64,000 nt of DNA from Cohnella algarum (GTDB taxonomy: Bacteria; Bacillota; Bacilli; Paenibacillales; Paenibacillaceae): assembly GCF_016937515.1 (NCBI RefSeq), contig NZ_JAFHKM010000002.1, positions 1,359,001-1,423,000 on the forward strand. The letters are read 5' to 3'. The stretch's first letter is position 1. The number at the start of each line of letters is the position of its first letter. Positions 52,210 to 61,264 of the stretch are shown piece by piece. The position numbers and the translations under genes were made by a program. A model generated the notes under the pieces. It made no database searches. It was given only the letters and a program-made list of their open reading frames with translations, and was not told where the DNA came from.

Positions 52210-53995
52210 CGCCGCGGCTCCTTTCTACGGCCGGAATCGTAATGGTGAACGCCATGCCCATGCCGGGGCTTCCGTCGATATGAAGATCGGCCTCCGGACC
52301 GAACATGAGGCGAATCCGCTGCGCGATGTTGCGCAGCGCCAGCCCGCGCTTCCGCGCGCCGGGCGGATCGGGGACGAGCAGCGACTGGCGCAGCCGCTCG
52401 ATTTGCCCGTCGTCCATCCCGATGCCGTCGTCGCGCACGATGATGAGCAGCTCGTCCTCGAACGCGGCCGTGCTGATCCATATCTCGCCGCCTTCCTCCC
52501 GGTCGCCGATGCCGTGGAAAATCGCGTTTTCCACGATCGGCTGGAGCAGCAGCTTCGGCACCTGCAGCCGCTCCGTCCCCGGCTCGACGTCGAACCGGAC
52601 GCGCAGCCGCTCGCCGTAGCGGAGCTGCTGGATTTTCAAATAAGCGCCGACCGATGCCAGCTCCTCCTCCAGCGCCACCGTTCGCCCGCTCTGCGTCACG
52701 GTGTACCGGAGCATGCCGCCGAGCGCCGTGACCATGTCGGACACCTCGTAATTGTTTCTCTTGAGGGCCATCATGTTGATCGACTCGAGCGTGTTGTAAA
52801 TAAAATGCGGATTGATCTGGCTTTGCAGGCTGGCAAGCTCGGCCTCCTTCTCCCGGATTTCGACCGCGTACACCTCGTTGACGAGCCGGTTGATTTCCTC
52901 GGCCATCCGGTTGAAGCCTCTTCCGAGCTGCCCGATTTCGTCCTGCGTTTCCACGGGAACGCTCTGCTTGAAGTTGCCCGTTTCGACCAGCAGCATTTTC
53001 TGCTTCAGCTTGACGAGCGGCTGGCTGATCCGGTACGCGAAAAAAATCGCGATCAGGCAGGCCGCGGCGACGAACAGGACGGCGATGAAAATCGTGAACT
53101 TCTGCAACTGCTTCGTTTCCTGGAGCAGCACGCTCTCGGGAATGTAAGCGATCACCTTCAGCCCCGAATAGGAAGAATTATCGACGACGGTAATGAAACG
53201 CTGCCCGCCCGGCGCCCGCTCGTACACGCCGCTGCCGTACGTCGCGCTGACCGCCCGCAAATCGCGGGCTAGAGACGGATCGGTCTCGCCGCTCGTTTTT
53301 TCGAAAAACAGGTCGTTGCTCCCGTTCATGACGAACAAATTGCCGTTCTCCTCGAACCGGTAATTCGCCAAAATCGTGCGAAACACGTCCAGCTTCAGGT
53401 CGATGACGATCATCCCGAGCTGACGGTTGCTGCCGGGCTCGCGAAGCATGCGGGCAACCGAAAAATACTCGTCCGGGTCGCCGGGAATGTAGTGGCCGAG
53501 CGAATGAGGGGGAATGAGCGCCCAGGCGCCGTCGGCTTCGCGCACCTTTTCGCTCCAGGGCAGCGCCCCGATATCCGCGAATTTCATCAGGGTGGAATCG
53601 ACGTTCGTAAAAATAAAGCCGTTGCCGGCGATAATCTGGATGCCTTTCACTTCCTGAAGGCCGTAGGCCGCGCCCGAAATGTAGAGGAACATTTTCTCCC
53701 GTTCCTCGATGGTCGGACGGATCCCGGCGGAGGAGGCGCCGCCGTATTTGTTCAATATCGCCACCACGTTCGGATCGTACAGCGGCGTAAGCGACAACCG
53801 CTGCATCTCCGCCAGCGTCCGGTCCAGGTTGCGGTTGATTTGCTCGGTAATTTGCACGGTGTTCTCGGTCGCCCTACGCTCGGTGGACGACGAAAACTCC
53901 CGGTACGTCACGATGCCCTGCAGGCTCAGCGGAACCGTTATCATCAAGATGCTCAGCAGCAGCAGCTTCCAACGCAAGCTCATTTTGGCGAACAT
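52187..53995 (-). CDS. YesM-type sensor histidine kinase
   Basis: Membrane kinase of 602 residues. Helix 1 lies near residues 12-30 (LLLLSILMITVPLSLQGIV). A large extracellular dCache-like sensor spans about 35-280, helix 2 lies near 295-315 and a HAMP domain follows (ISQPLVKLKQKMLLVETGNF). The His_kinase phosphoacceptor is in LQSQINPHFIYNTLESINMM, and HATPase_c has LLLQPIVENAIFHGIG and IIVRDDGIGMDD. It probably senses extracellular sugar. AAGGAG precedes the chosen ATG. Confidence 0.92.
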   Translation of the reverse strand: MFAKMSLRWKLLLLSILMITVPLSLQGIVTYREFSSSTERRATENTVQITEQINRNLDRTLAEMQRLSLTPLYDPNVVAILNKYGGASSAGIRPTIEEREKMFLYISGAAYGLQEVKGIQIIAGNGFIFTNVDSTLMKFADIGALPWSEKVREADGAWALIPPHSLGHYIPGDPDEYFSVARMLREPGSNRQLGMIVIDLKLDVFRTILANYRFEENGNLFVMNGSNDLFFEKTSGETDPSLARDLRAVSATYGSGVYERAPGGQRFITVVDNSSYSGLKVIAYIPESVLLQETKQLQKFTIFIAVLFVAAACLIAIFFAYRISQPLVKLKQKMLLVETGNFKQSVPVETQDEIGQLGRGFNRMAEEINRLVNEVYAVEIREKEAELASLQSQINPHFIYNTLESINMMALKRNNYEVSDMVTALGGMLRYTVTQSGRTVALEEELASVGAYLKIQQLRYGERLRVRFDVEPGTERLQVPKLLLQPIVENAIFHGIGDREEGGEIWISTAAFEDELLIIVRDDGIGMDDGQIERLRQSLLVPDPPGARKRGLALRNIAQRIRLMFGPEADLHIDGSPGMGMAFTITIPAVERSRGDDQTIAG

Positions 53996-54182
53996 AACGC
54001 TCTCCTTCTTGGTGCGAATCTTATGGGCTACGGGCGTCCCGAAATGTAACAAAAGTTTACTTCATCGAAAAAGAATTAAGCAACGGTTTATTTGAAACGC
54101 CAAAAGACAGGAAGCAAAACGGAAGCCTCCCGCGAATTTCGATAGAATAGGGACGGGCGCGGCCGGCCGGTTCGCGAATAGC

Positions 54183-54615
54183 ATTTATACCCAACTGCGT
54201 ATGGCTGCATGCGTTTGGCGGGTTGAGATGAGTCATCGCGACTCAACTGGATCGACGGCTTGCGTGCGGGGGCGGTAAGATGGGTATTTTTTACTCAACT
54301 GCGTATGGCTGCATGCGTTTAGCGGGTTGAGATGAGTCATGACGACTCAAATGGATCGACGGCTTGCGTGCGGGGGCGGTAAGATGGGTATTTTTTACCC
54401 AACTGCGTACGGCTGCATGCGTTTAGCGGGCTGAGATGAGTCATCGCGACCCAGCTGGATCGACGGCTTGCGTACGGGAGCGGTAAGATGGGTACTTTTT
54501 ACTCAACTGCGTATGGCCGCGTGCGTTTAGCAGGTTGAGATGAGTCATCGCGACTCAACTGGATCGACGGCTTGCGTGCGGAGGCGGTGAAATGGGTATT
54601 TTTTACTCAACGCAA
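54183..54615. repeat. Tandem array of 104-bp units
   Basis: GAGATGAGTC starts at 54225, 54329, 54433 and 54537, exactly 104 bp apart, flanked by partial units. Each has TGAGTC-N5-GACTCA (degenerate in one copy, CGACCCA), a ggATCGACGGCTTGCG block and a TTTTTTACTCAACTGCG block. Related to the 33.9-kb array. It abuts palindromic element copy D on its right. Confidence 0.9.
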
Positions 54616-54678
54616 GCTTGCTCGGCGCTTTCGCACGGTGAACACGACCAGATGGGCATGAGAGGCAGCGAAGCTTCG

Positions 54679-54857
54679 CTGGATTTTATCCAATCAAAAC
54701 AGACTTTTCCGCGAAACCAGTTGGCTTCGTTGGATTTTGTCCAATCTGGCGAGGCTTTTTCGGGGATTTCGCCCGAAACTCCCGTTCTTCGTTGGATAAA
54801 ATCCACTGTAAACCGCGGTTTTCCCGTTTCCCGCTCCGGCGATTGGATAAAATCCAA
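54679..54857. repeat. Palindromic four-box element, copy D
   Basis: Boxes at 54679 (CTGGATTTTATCCAATC), 54730, 54792 and 54843, spaced 51, 62 and 51 bp, the right pair inverted. It lies between the kinase promoter region and the spo0M terminator. Confidence 0.88.
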
Positions 54858-55028
54858 CATAGGCTGACTCGCGCCAATCGGCACCGCGACCGCCCATCGA
54901 CGAAGGCATCCCGCCGCCCCTATCCGGTGCGTTCGACGCCGGTTTCTACCCTCAGCCCCGCTCTCCTTCTCCCCTAATCTTCCCTAAAACTCTTTCGTAA
55001 GGCGAATAACTTAAACTTCCCGATGCCG

Positions 55029-55060
55029 AAAAAAGGGCGCCGCGATCGCGGGCGCCCTTT
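55029..55060 (-). terminator. Terminator of spo0M
   Basis: AAAGGGCGCC pairs with GGCGCCCTTT, flanked by A and T tracts, 76 bp past the corrected spo0M stop. Its position supports ending the gene at 55136. Confidence 0.85.
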
Positions 55061-55135
55061 ATCGGGATGCGGATAGACTCCAGCGCGACGGGAGAACTCG
55101 CCGACCGGGGCGAACCTCTCGCGCGCGTCCCGGCT

Positions 55136-55914
55136 TCAGCTGTATCTATCGATAATGTCGGCCAGCACGCCGGCAACATGCGAGGGCCTTCGCCCAAATC
55201 GCCGCCCGACAGCTCGACGCGGACGAACGTCTCGTCCGTATCCATCGCTTCCGCGAACAGGCCGAAAATGCTTGTCGCTTTGCGGTCGATCTGCAGGAGC
55301 AACGTTAAGCCGTCGCCACGGCTTCCCAGAAACATGAGCTCCAGTTCGTCCAGCCGCCCGCGGTAGCGTCCGCCGCCGGGAATCCATTCGAACTCCTGAA
55401 CGAACGGCAGCGAGCCGCCGAGACGGGGCGCGTACACCGTTTCCGTCTGCTTCAGGCGGAATCCCAGCATGTCGATCGCGTCCAGCACGACTTTCTGATC
55501 GCGCGAAGGCATAATATGAATGCGGTCCTCGTCGGTCGGATCGACCGCGGATTGGATGTCCGCGTTCGTTTTGATCCAGACCGGCGTACGTCCGATCGAC
55601 AGCGGCGTATTGCGCGGCAGGTAAAAGGAAAACGGAACTTCCTCGCGCGAGCCCGGCGCCAGAACGAACGGCTCCGTCACGCGAATGCGCGCGATTTCCG
55701 CGTTCTGATGCAGTTTGCTGTCGTTCACTTCCCGAACGTACTGGGACATGACGGTGAGGACGATTCCGTCGATCCGCTGCTCGACCGCCCCTCCCTCGAT
55801 CCGCACGACGCCTCGGACTTCGTCTCCGGGAGCATAAGAGGATGTTTCCAGTACCGTGTCCACCTTTGCCGAACCGATGCCGACGCTTGCCAAAATCCGG
55901 CCGAAAAACGACAT
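55136..55914 (-). pseudogene. spo0M: Sporulation-control protein Spo0M, C-terminus frameshifted
   Basis: Arrestin-like protein (about 258 residues) that influences sporulation onset. It has the Spo0M N-terminus MSFFGRILASVGIGSAKVDT, VRGVVRIEGGAVEQRIDGI, LSIGRTPVWIKTNADIQSAV and LELMFLGSRGDG. As given, the frame slips at GGG 55184-55186 and would run on to 54952 as a 320-residue product, right through the terminator. One more base there gives the ending GPSHVAGVLADIIDRYS, stopping at 55136, the normal family length. The gene is probably intact in the cell. Confidence 0.8.
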
Positions 55915-56023
55915 AGCCCACCCGACCTTTCAACTGAATTGGATAAATACATCCTCTTATACGAGAGAGAGGTAGAAAAGATTCATCCGCATACGGAAAT
56001 TTCCATCGCGCCGGCCGCCTCCT

Positions 56024-56941
56024 TCAGGTCAGCAAGGATTTCGCCAGCCTGCCCGCGGCCCGGAGCCGGGGCCTTCTCATGTGCCGCTGCACGTGACGAT
56101 AATCGGTCAGCATGACGTTGGCATCCTTCATCGCGTATTCGAAATCGGCGTCGAGCATGAGCCGGTATTCCCAAACCCGCTTCTTCCAGGACGGAATCGA
56201 TTTCGCCAGCTTCTCGTCCTCGACCGCCGGATGAATGTACGTCTCGGTAACCCCGTCGGGCAGCTCGTAAAGCCTGGCGATCATCATGGCGCGAAACGAT
56301 TCGTAGCTTTCGCCTTCTTCGGCATGGTACGGATGGCTGATCAAATAGTCTGGAACGCCGACGCCGAGCGTATCGGCGAGCGCGACGACTTTATCCAGCG
56401 CGCGCTGCGTTTCCGGGCTTGCGATGGACGCCATGAACGAGTCCCTCGGCTCGAAGCGGCGAAACAGCCGGAACGGCAACCTCCTGCGAGAGCATAACCA
56501 CAGTACCTGGGGCAAATGGCTTTTGCCCGTCGCCAACCCGTACAGGCTGCCCATATGATTGTCGGCGTGCGCGATGTCGATCCCCGCCCGCCTCGCCGCT
56601 TCGAACTGCGCCTTCATCTCGAGCCTCACCGCCCTCGGTTCGGCGTTGCGCTCGAACTCCTCGACCGTGTGAAACATAAATCCCTCTTCGTCGTGCAGCG
56701 AAGGATGCCCGGTGAGGCTGCGCCAGCGAATCGCGTCGTATTCGCTCGTAAACGTCAAATGCAGGCCGACGCTTCCGATTCGGCGTTTTCGGCACCACGC
56801 CGCCGCTTCCGCGAACGCCGGAGCCGGCGGCATGATCGTCGCCGAAGACACCTTCCCTTCCTCCAGCAGATGCATAATCGCCCGATTGGCCGCGGCGCTC
56901 TGGCCGAAATCATCGCAGTTCAGAATCAATCGTTTGGCCAT
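56024..56941 (-). CDS. ChbG/HpnK-family (YdjC) carbohydrate deacetylase
   Basis: Metal-dependent deacetylase of 305 residues acting on acetylated oligosaccharides such as chitooligosaccharides. It shows LILNCDDFGQSAAANRAIMH (Asp-Asp metal site), GSVGLHLTFTSE, IDIAHADNHMGSLYG and the late VTETYIHPA. GGAGGAGG precedes the ATG. It overlaps the GPH symporter gene by 32 bp, so import and deacetylation of the same sugar is a reasonable guess. Confidence 0.87.
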   Translation of the reverse strand: MAKRLILNCDDFGQSAAANRAIMHLLEEGKVSSATIMPPAPAFAEAAAWCRKRRIGSVGLHLTFTSEYDAIRWRSLTGHPSLHDEEGFMFHTVEEFERNAEPRAVRLEMKAQFEAARRAGIDIAHADNHMGSLYGLATGKSHLPQVLWLCSRRRLPFRLFRRFEPRDSFMASIASPETQRALDKVVALADTLGVGVPDYLISHPYHAEEGESYESFRAMMIARLYELPDGVTETYIHPAVEDEKLAKSIPSWKKRVWEYRLMLDADFEYAMKDANVMLTDYRHVQRHMRRPRLRAAGRLAKSLLT

Positions 56942-58259
56942 GCTCCTCCTCCTTTCTCCTGCGCCGGTCAAAGCCCGCCGGCGCCGCCGGCGCGCCCGGA
57001 TCCTTCATGAACATCGAAACGGCGAACGAAACGGCGAGCAGGCAGAGCGGCACGATGCTGATCAGCACCCGAAACGTCGTCTCCGGATGCGGGCCCGGTT
57101 CGTCTCCGCTGACGTAACCGAACGCCAGCCCGACGAGCCAAAAGGCGACCGCCGAAATGAGGCCGCTCGAGCGGGTCACGAATCCGGCAACGGCCGTGTA
57201 GACGCCCTCTCTCCTTCGGCCGGTTTTCTCGGCGTCGAGGTCGACGATACGGCTCGCGAGCAGCGCCGGGGCGACGAGAAACCCGGCCATGCCGAAGCCC
57301 GCGGCAATGCCCGCCGCGATGCCGCCCCAAAGGCCGCCGGCGAACCAGAGCGGGATGACGGACAGTCCGTAGACGGCCAGCGCGAGGCGCCAGCTCTTGA
57401 GCCCGCCCAGCTTGCGGACGATGAAGTACCAGACCGCCACGAGCGGAATGATCGACACGAACACGGAGGCCAGCACGAACGCAACTTGGGATTCCGGAAT
57501 TTTCAGCGCGTATTTGGCATAAAAGGGAATCATCGAAGCGAGGAGTCCGTTGACGGTCTGGGCGAACGAATTGGCGATGTAAAACGTCCAAAAGGGCTTG
57601 TTTTTCAGCGTTTCGCGGAACGCTTCCTTCAGCGGGAGAGGGGGCGCCTTGCGCGCGTTTTCGTCCTCGCGGACCGAGAACGCGAACCACAGCATGAAAG
57701 CCGCGAACGCCAGCGAATACGCGACCGACATCGGGCCGAAGCCGATGGCGGCATAGACGATCGGCGTTAGCGCGGTGCCGATCAAAATCGCCGCGATCTG
57801 AAAGCCCTGCTGCACGGCGGACGCCTTTGCGCGCAGCCGCTCGCCCCGGAACAGCTCGGGGAACAGCGCGCCGTAATTGACCCACAGCAAGGTAGAAACG
57901 CTTTCGAACAGGACAAGAGCCGTCAGAAACCAAACGAACAGCCCGCTCTCCGAAAGTTCGCCGGGAACGGAAAACACCATGATGAACGTCAGCATAAAGA
58001 GGGGGATGGAAGCGAAAATCCACGGCCTGCGCCTTCCGTGCCGGGTGTTCGTCCGGTCGGACAGATAGCCGGCCATCGGGTTGTTGACGGCGTCCCAGAC
58101 GAGGTAAATCGTCCGGGCGATCGTGGCCAGCCCGACCCCGAGGCCGAGCTTCTCCACGTAGTAATAGCTGTAAAACGAGCTGAAAGCCTGACTGGGAATC
58201 ATCATGGCGAACATGCCCAGCGCATAGGCCGCCGGGGAATTGATAAACTTCCTGTTCAT
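56910..58259 (-). CDS. GPH-type glycoside/hexuronide symporter (MFS_2)
   Basis: Transporter of 449 residues with 12 membrane segments. N-terminal MFAMMIPSQAFSSFYSYYYV is followed by VWDAVNNPMAGYLSDRTNTR and HGRRRPW, the GPH signature loop. Later segments include LWVNYGALFPELFRGERLR and YTAVAGFVTRSSGLISAVAF. It couples sugar uptake to Na+ or H+. The start is placed at MNRKFINSP, though the ribosome site is weak (GGGGG). An upstream start would add 33 residues. Confidence 0.87.
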   Translation of the reverse strand: MNRKFINSPAAYALGMFAMMIPSQAFSSFYSYYYVEKLGLGVGLATIARTIYLVWDAVNNPMAGYLSDRTNTRHGRRRPWIFASIPLFMLTFIMVFSVPGELSESGLFVWFLTALVLFESVSTLLWVNYGALFPELFRGERLRAKASAVQQGFQIAAILIGTALTPIVYAAIGFGPMSVAYSLAFAAFMLWFAFSVREDENARKAPPLPLKEAFRETLKNKPFWTFYIANSFAQTVNGLLASMIPFYAKYALKIPESQVAFVLASVFVSIIPLVAVWYFIVRKLGGLKSWRLALAVYGLSVIPLWFAGGLWGGIAAGIAAGFGMAGFLVAPALLASRIVDLDAEKTGRRREGVYTAVAGFVTRSSGLISAVAFWLVGLAFGYVSGDEPGPHPETTFRVLISIVPLCLLAVSFAVSMFMKDPGAPAAPAGFDRRRRKEEEHGQTIDSELR

Positions 58260-58500
58260 CGGATCGGGCCCCCGTTTACGAAGAGTAAAGGCAGCAGCGA
58301 GAACGACAGGAACAGGCTGAAAGGAAATCCGAAGCGGGTTCTCGTTCCATTTTACCACGGCTGCGGGATCGGGAAAGCAAAAATTTAAGCGTTTTCTTTT
58401 CTTCCGGTCACGGCCCGCATCGGGATGGTCCGTTTATGATCGAGTCCGGCGAGACATGCTAACGGCAGAGAACGATAACTTTTAAAAACGGAGTGACGTG

Positions 58501-58680
58501 ATGACGCAGCCATCTTATAAAATCGCCCGCTTGGACAGGCAGCCGCAAGCCGTAGAACAAATCCGCGAGCTGGAGCGCCAGTTAAGCGCCGAAGCCGGTT
58601 CCCCCGTTACGTTGATCGCCTATACCCGGTCGGATGACGAAGGGGACGCGGTAGACGAAACCCGGCTGCCGGGGGTCTAA
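58501..58680 (+). CDS. Small hypothetical protein (59 residues)
   Basis: MTQPSYKIARLDRQPQAVEQ then IRELERQLSAEAGSPVTLIA, a charged helix followed by a strand and an acidic tail. GGAG seven bases before the ATG and a strong terminator 6 bp after the stop mark a complete single-gene unit. The layout resembles small soluble proteins common in Paenibacillus and Bacillus. No function known. Confidence 0.7.
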   Translation: MTQPSYKIARLDRQPQAVEQIRELERQLSAEAGSPVTLIAYTRSDDEGDAVDETRLPGV

Positions 58681-58685
58681 GCGCG

Positions 58686-58730
58686 AAAAAAGCCTGAAAG
58701 CGGGACGTCTTCGTCCTGCCTTCGGGCTTT
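58686..58730. terminator. Bidirectional terminator
   Basis: AAAGCC-TGAA-GC-GGGAC and GTCC-TGC-CTTC-GGGCTTT arms form a long, slightly imperfect stem with A and T tracts on both sides, between two convergent genes. Confidence 0.85.
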
Positions 58731-58744
58731 ATCGGATTGCGCCT

Positions 58745-59011
58745 TTAGCGGGTTTTCACCAAGATTTTGCGGATGCTTTCGCCCGACAGGTGGTATTTCC
58801 CCTCCAGGGCTTCGACGGACCATCCGTCCTCATGAAGCCGGCGGATTTCCCGGTTCCGTTCCGCCAGCATTTGTCTCGTGCCGCTCACTTCTCCCCAGCG
58901 GGCGCGCCGCTCCTGCGGTTTCGGTATATAAATCAATTCGCCGTTCACATACTTTTGGAGTTCTTCCAGCAAGCTAGGGGGAAGCACATCCTTCCCGTTT
59001 TTGTATAGCAA
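58745..59011 (-). CDS. CD3324-family helix-turn-helix protein
   Basis: Small DNA-binding protein of 88 residues beginning LYKNGKDVLPPSLLEELQKY followed by VNGELIYIPK, the hallmark of this Firmicute family. A Mor-like HTH follows (LHEDGWSVEALEGKYHLSGE then SIRKIL). Function unknown, presumably regulatory. Start TTG with GAGG ten bases upstream. Confidence 0.83.
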   Translation of the reverse strand: MLYKNGKDVLPPSLLEELQKYVNGELIYIPKPQERRARWGEVSGTRQMLAERNREIRRLHEDGWSVEALEGKYHLSGESIRKILVKTR

Positions 59012-59248
59012 AACAGACGTCCTCCTCGAACAGGTTTTCGCACGGCCGGCCGCTTAACGCATTGCCAACGTTCATGTCTTGCTTCCTCCCCTCGTTTGGA
59101 TATTCGTCTTTGCCGCAAAAACGCGAATACGGCTTCCCGCGCCGCTCTTCGGCTTCGAAAAAGCGGCATCGGCGGCGGACCTCGTCGCCGGTAGCCTACA
59201 GTATATAAAAAGTCGGCTTGCGCCACAATCGTTTTTTTCCATGTAAAA

Positions 59249-59269
59249 GGGAGGCCGGAACGGCCTCCC
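59249..59269 (-). terminator. Hairpin after the micro-ORF
   Basis: Minus strand GGGAGGCC-GTTCC-GGCCTCCC followed by TTTTA. It ends the micro-ORF unit or attenuates reading into the CD3324-type gene. Confidence 0.7.
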
Positions 59270-59289
59270 CCGGTAACGGCGACTTCCGC

Positions 59290-59322
59290 TTACGCGGAAA
59301 TCACCTCAGGATGGTTGATCAA
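59290..59322 (-). CDS. Candidate ten-residue peptide/leader ORF
   Basis: AAAGGAG is followed nine bases later by TTG and the frame MINHPEVISA, then TAA. An in-frame ATG three codons upstream sits too close to the ribosome site. The stop codon lies inside a small hairpin (TTCCGC-GTAA-GCGGAA), and a terminator hairpin follows 20 bp later. A TACAAT -10-like box lies about 50 bp upstream. It may be a leader peptide controlling the CD3324-type gene, a small peptide gene, or chance. Confidence 0.4.
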   Translation of the reverse strand: MINHPEVISA

Positions 59323-59414
59323 CGGGATCATCTCCTTTCACGCTTATTAGTCGGCCCGACAACCTTATTGTAGCTCCGATTCCGCCCGGCAAAAAAGTGA
59401 ACAAACGGCTATAA

Positions 59415-60431
59415 TCAATTTTTCCGGAGTACGTCCAGAATCGTCTCCACCACGAGCTCCGGCTGGTCATGAATGACCATATGGCCGCTTTGTTCGGCGA
59501 CGATCAGCTCGCTGTCGGTCGAAATTTCGAGCATTTGCCGCTGGCCGGACTGCCAAATCTCCTCTAGCTTTCGGCCGCCGGCTTCCGAAATGCCCGCTTG
59601 GGCGTAGTCCTGCGGCAGCCCCCGGGCGATGATCCGCACCGGCAGCGAGCCCAACCGTTGTCCGCGAATGGCGTCTTCGGTCGAATAAGCCAATTCGGCT
59701 TCCTTCTCCTTCGCCTCGAAGTATTCGGGGGTTGCGATGACGTTGAGAAATTGCCCCCGGTCTTCCTTCGCCACCAGGCCCTCCAGCAAAAAGTCCTGGA
59801 ACAAACGCAACAGTCCCGACTGCTTGAGCAGTTTGAGGATAGAAGCCGGCGGATTCCCCGCGAAGTTCTCCTCCTTCAAAATTTCCCGGGTGTCCCGATC
59901 GTCGTTCTCCGGCCTCGCGTCTACCAGAACCAGTCCCATGACCTCGTCCCGGTACGTTTCGGCGAACAGCCGGGCATACATTCCGCCCAACGAGTGGCCA
60001 ACCATCAGGTACGGTCCCTCGATCCCTTCCTGTTTCAGCGCCGTGTACAGCTCGCCGACGATATTTTCCCCGGTGCGTTCCCGGCTCGCCTCCTCGCTCC
60101 AGGCATATCCGGCCCGATCGTAGGAGACGACCGTGGCGTGGCGGGCCAGTTCCTCCGGGATATCGCGCCAGGACAAGCTCGTTTCGCCGCTTCCCGCTTC
60201 GAGAACGATCGTCGGGGAGCCGCTGCCGGCTTTGACGAGATGAAGCTTGTAGCCGCCAACGTCCACCAGGGTGCCGGGCGGAGGATAATTGTTCGCGGCT
60301 TGCCTCGAAGCGACGGCTTCATACGCGAAGCCGGGGCCGATCGCGAGAACCGCGACCGCCGCCGCGATCAAAAGTCCGTATTTCAGCTTTTTCCATTTCG
60401 ATTTCTTCTTCCGCTTGCCGCCTGTGTCCAT
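59415..60431 (-). CDS. Membrane-anchored alpha/beta hydrolase
   Basis: Protein of 338 residues. A basic N-terminus and helix (KYGLLIAAAVAVLAIGPGFA) are followed by a hydrolase fold: VLEAGSGETSLSWRDIPEEL, nucleophile elbow MVGHSLGGMYARL (Ser), Asp near VLVDARPEND or later, and His in VAEQSGHMVIHDQPE. Broad esterase or haloperoxidase-like group. Substrate unknown. Divergent from a TetR gene that probably represses it. Confidence 0.83.
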   Translation of the reverse strand: MDTGGKRKKKSKWKKLKYGLLIAAAVAVLAIGPGFAYEAVASRQAANNYPPPGTLVDVGGYKLHLVKAGSGSPTIVLEAGSGETSLSWRDIPEELARHATVVSYDRAGYAWSEEASRERTGENIVGELYTALKQEGIEGPYLMVGHSLGGMYARLFAETYRDEVMGLVLVDARPENDDRDTREILKEENFAGNPPASILKLLKQSGLLRLFQDFLLEGLVAKEDRGQFLNVIATPEYFEAKEKEAELAYSTEDAIRGQRLGSLPVRIIARGLPQDYAQAGISEAGGRKLEEIWQSGQRQMLEISTDSELIVAEQSGHMVIHDQPELVVETILDVLRKN

Positions 60432-60462
60432 CTGAAAAATTCACGCTCGCTTTTCATTTATT

Positions 60463-60503
60463 TAGTACATTGTATTACAAAATCATTTTAGCACGTTGTA
60501 TTA
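60463..60503. promoter_or_regulatory. Paired operator-like repeats between hydrolase and TetR genes
   Basis: TAGTACATTGTATTA (60463-60477) and TAGCACGTTGTATTA (60489-60503) are direct 15-bp repeats 26 bp apart. The first overlaps TTGTATTACAA, a near palindrome. They occupy the 99-bp divergent promoter gap and suit TetR binding. Confidence 0.6.
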
Positions 60504-60530
60504 AAAAAGAAAAGCGCGTATAATAAAGCC

Positions 60531-61148
60531 ATGCCGAAAATCGTCAATCATGATACGCAAAGACGCATCGTCGCCGAAGCCGCTTTAAGGGTGATCCGGC
60601 AATCGGGCCTGGAACAGGCCACCGTGCGCAAAATCGCGGAAGAGGCTGGATTGTCCGTCGGTTCCATGCGCCACTATTTCTCCACGCAGGTGGAGCTGTT
60701 TGCTTTCTGCATGGGTTTGTTCGTCGAACGAGTGGAAAAAAGACTGGAAGCTTTCGAGCCTCAAGGGCCGCTGCTGGCGGATTTGAAGCGGATACTGCTG
60801 CAGTTTTTGCCCGTCGACGACGAGCGGACGCTGGAAATGGAGGTCTGGTTCGCTTTTCATTCGAAGGCGCTGGTTTATCCGGAATTAAGGAGGTTAAGCT
60901 CGAATATTCAGGACGGGTTGTACAAGGTTTCGCGGTTTGCGCTGGAGGAGCTTGTCCAAAATAAGCTGGCGCGGCCCGGCATCGACGTCGAGATGGAAAC
61001 GGAAAAATTGTACGCGCTCATCGACGGATTGGCCATTCATCGGCTGATGCAGCCCGAACGGCTGCCGAACGAAAGGCTTGAAGGCATCGTCGAAGCCTAT
61101 CTGCAGGCGTTATGCGCCGCTCCCGGAGCGGCGGACGGAAACGATTGA
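60531..61148 (+). CDS. TetR-family regulator (BetI-like C-terminus)
   Basis: Repressor of 205 residues. HTH KIAEEAGLSVGSMRHYFSTQ, then a TetR_C_6-like domain (VWFAFHSKALVYPELRRLSS, LYALIDGLAIHRLMQPERLP). It starts at the only in-frame ATG near its promoter. Likely controls itself and the divergent hydrolase. Confidence 0.87.
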   Translation: MPKIVNHDTQRRIVAEAALRVIRQSGLEQATVRKIAEEAGLSVGSMRHYFSTQVELFAFCMGLFVERVEKRLEAFEPQGPLLADLKRILLQFLPVDDERTLEMEVWFAFHSKALVYPELRRLSSNIQDGLYKVSRFALEELVQNKLARPGIDVEMETEKLYALIDGLAIHRLMQPERLPNERLEGIVEAYLQALCAAPGAADGND

Positions 61149-61264
61149 CAATACGGGCTCGCCTCCTATATTCTGTAGCCGTGAACCGCTTTTCGGCGAC
61201 CTGCAAACGCTTACTATCCGTTGGCGCCGATAGCGCACACCCATTTCGAAGGGGGCTCCCGTCT

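Noticed and set aside
54952..55914. 320-residue version of Spo0M
   Set aside because: It would read through a strong terminator and has an unrelated Arg/Ser-rich tail. Restoring one base gives the normal length and ending at 55136.
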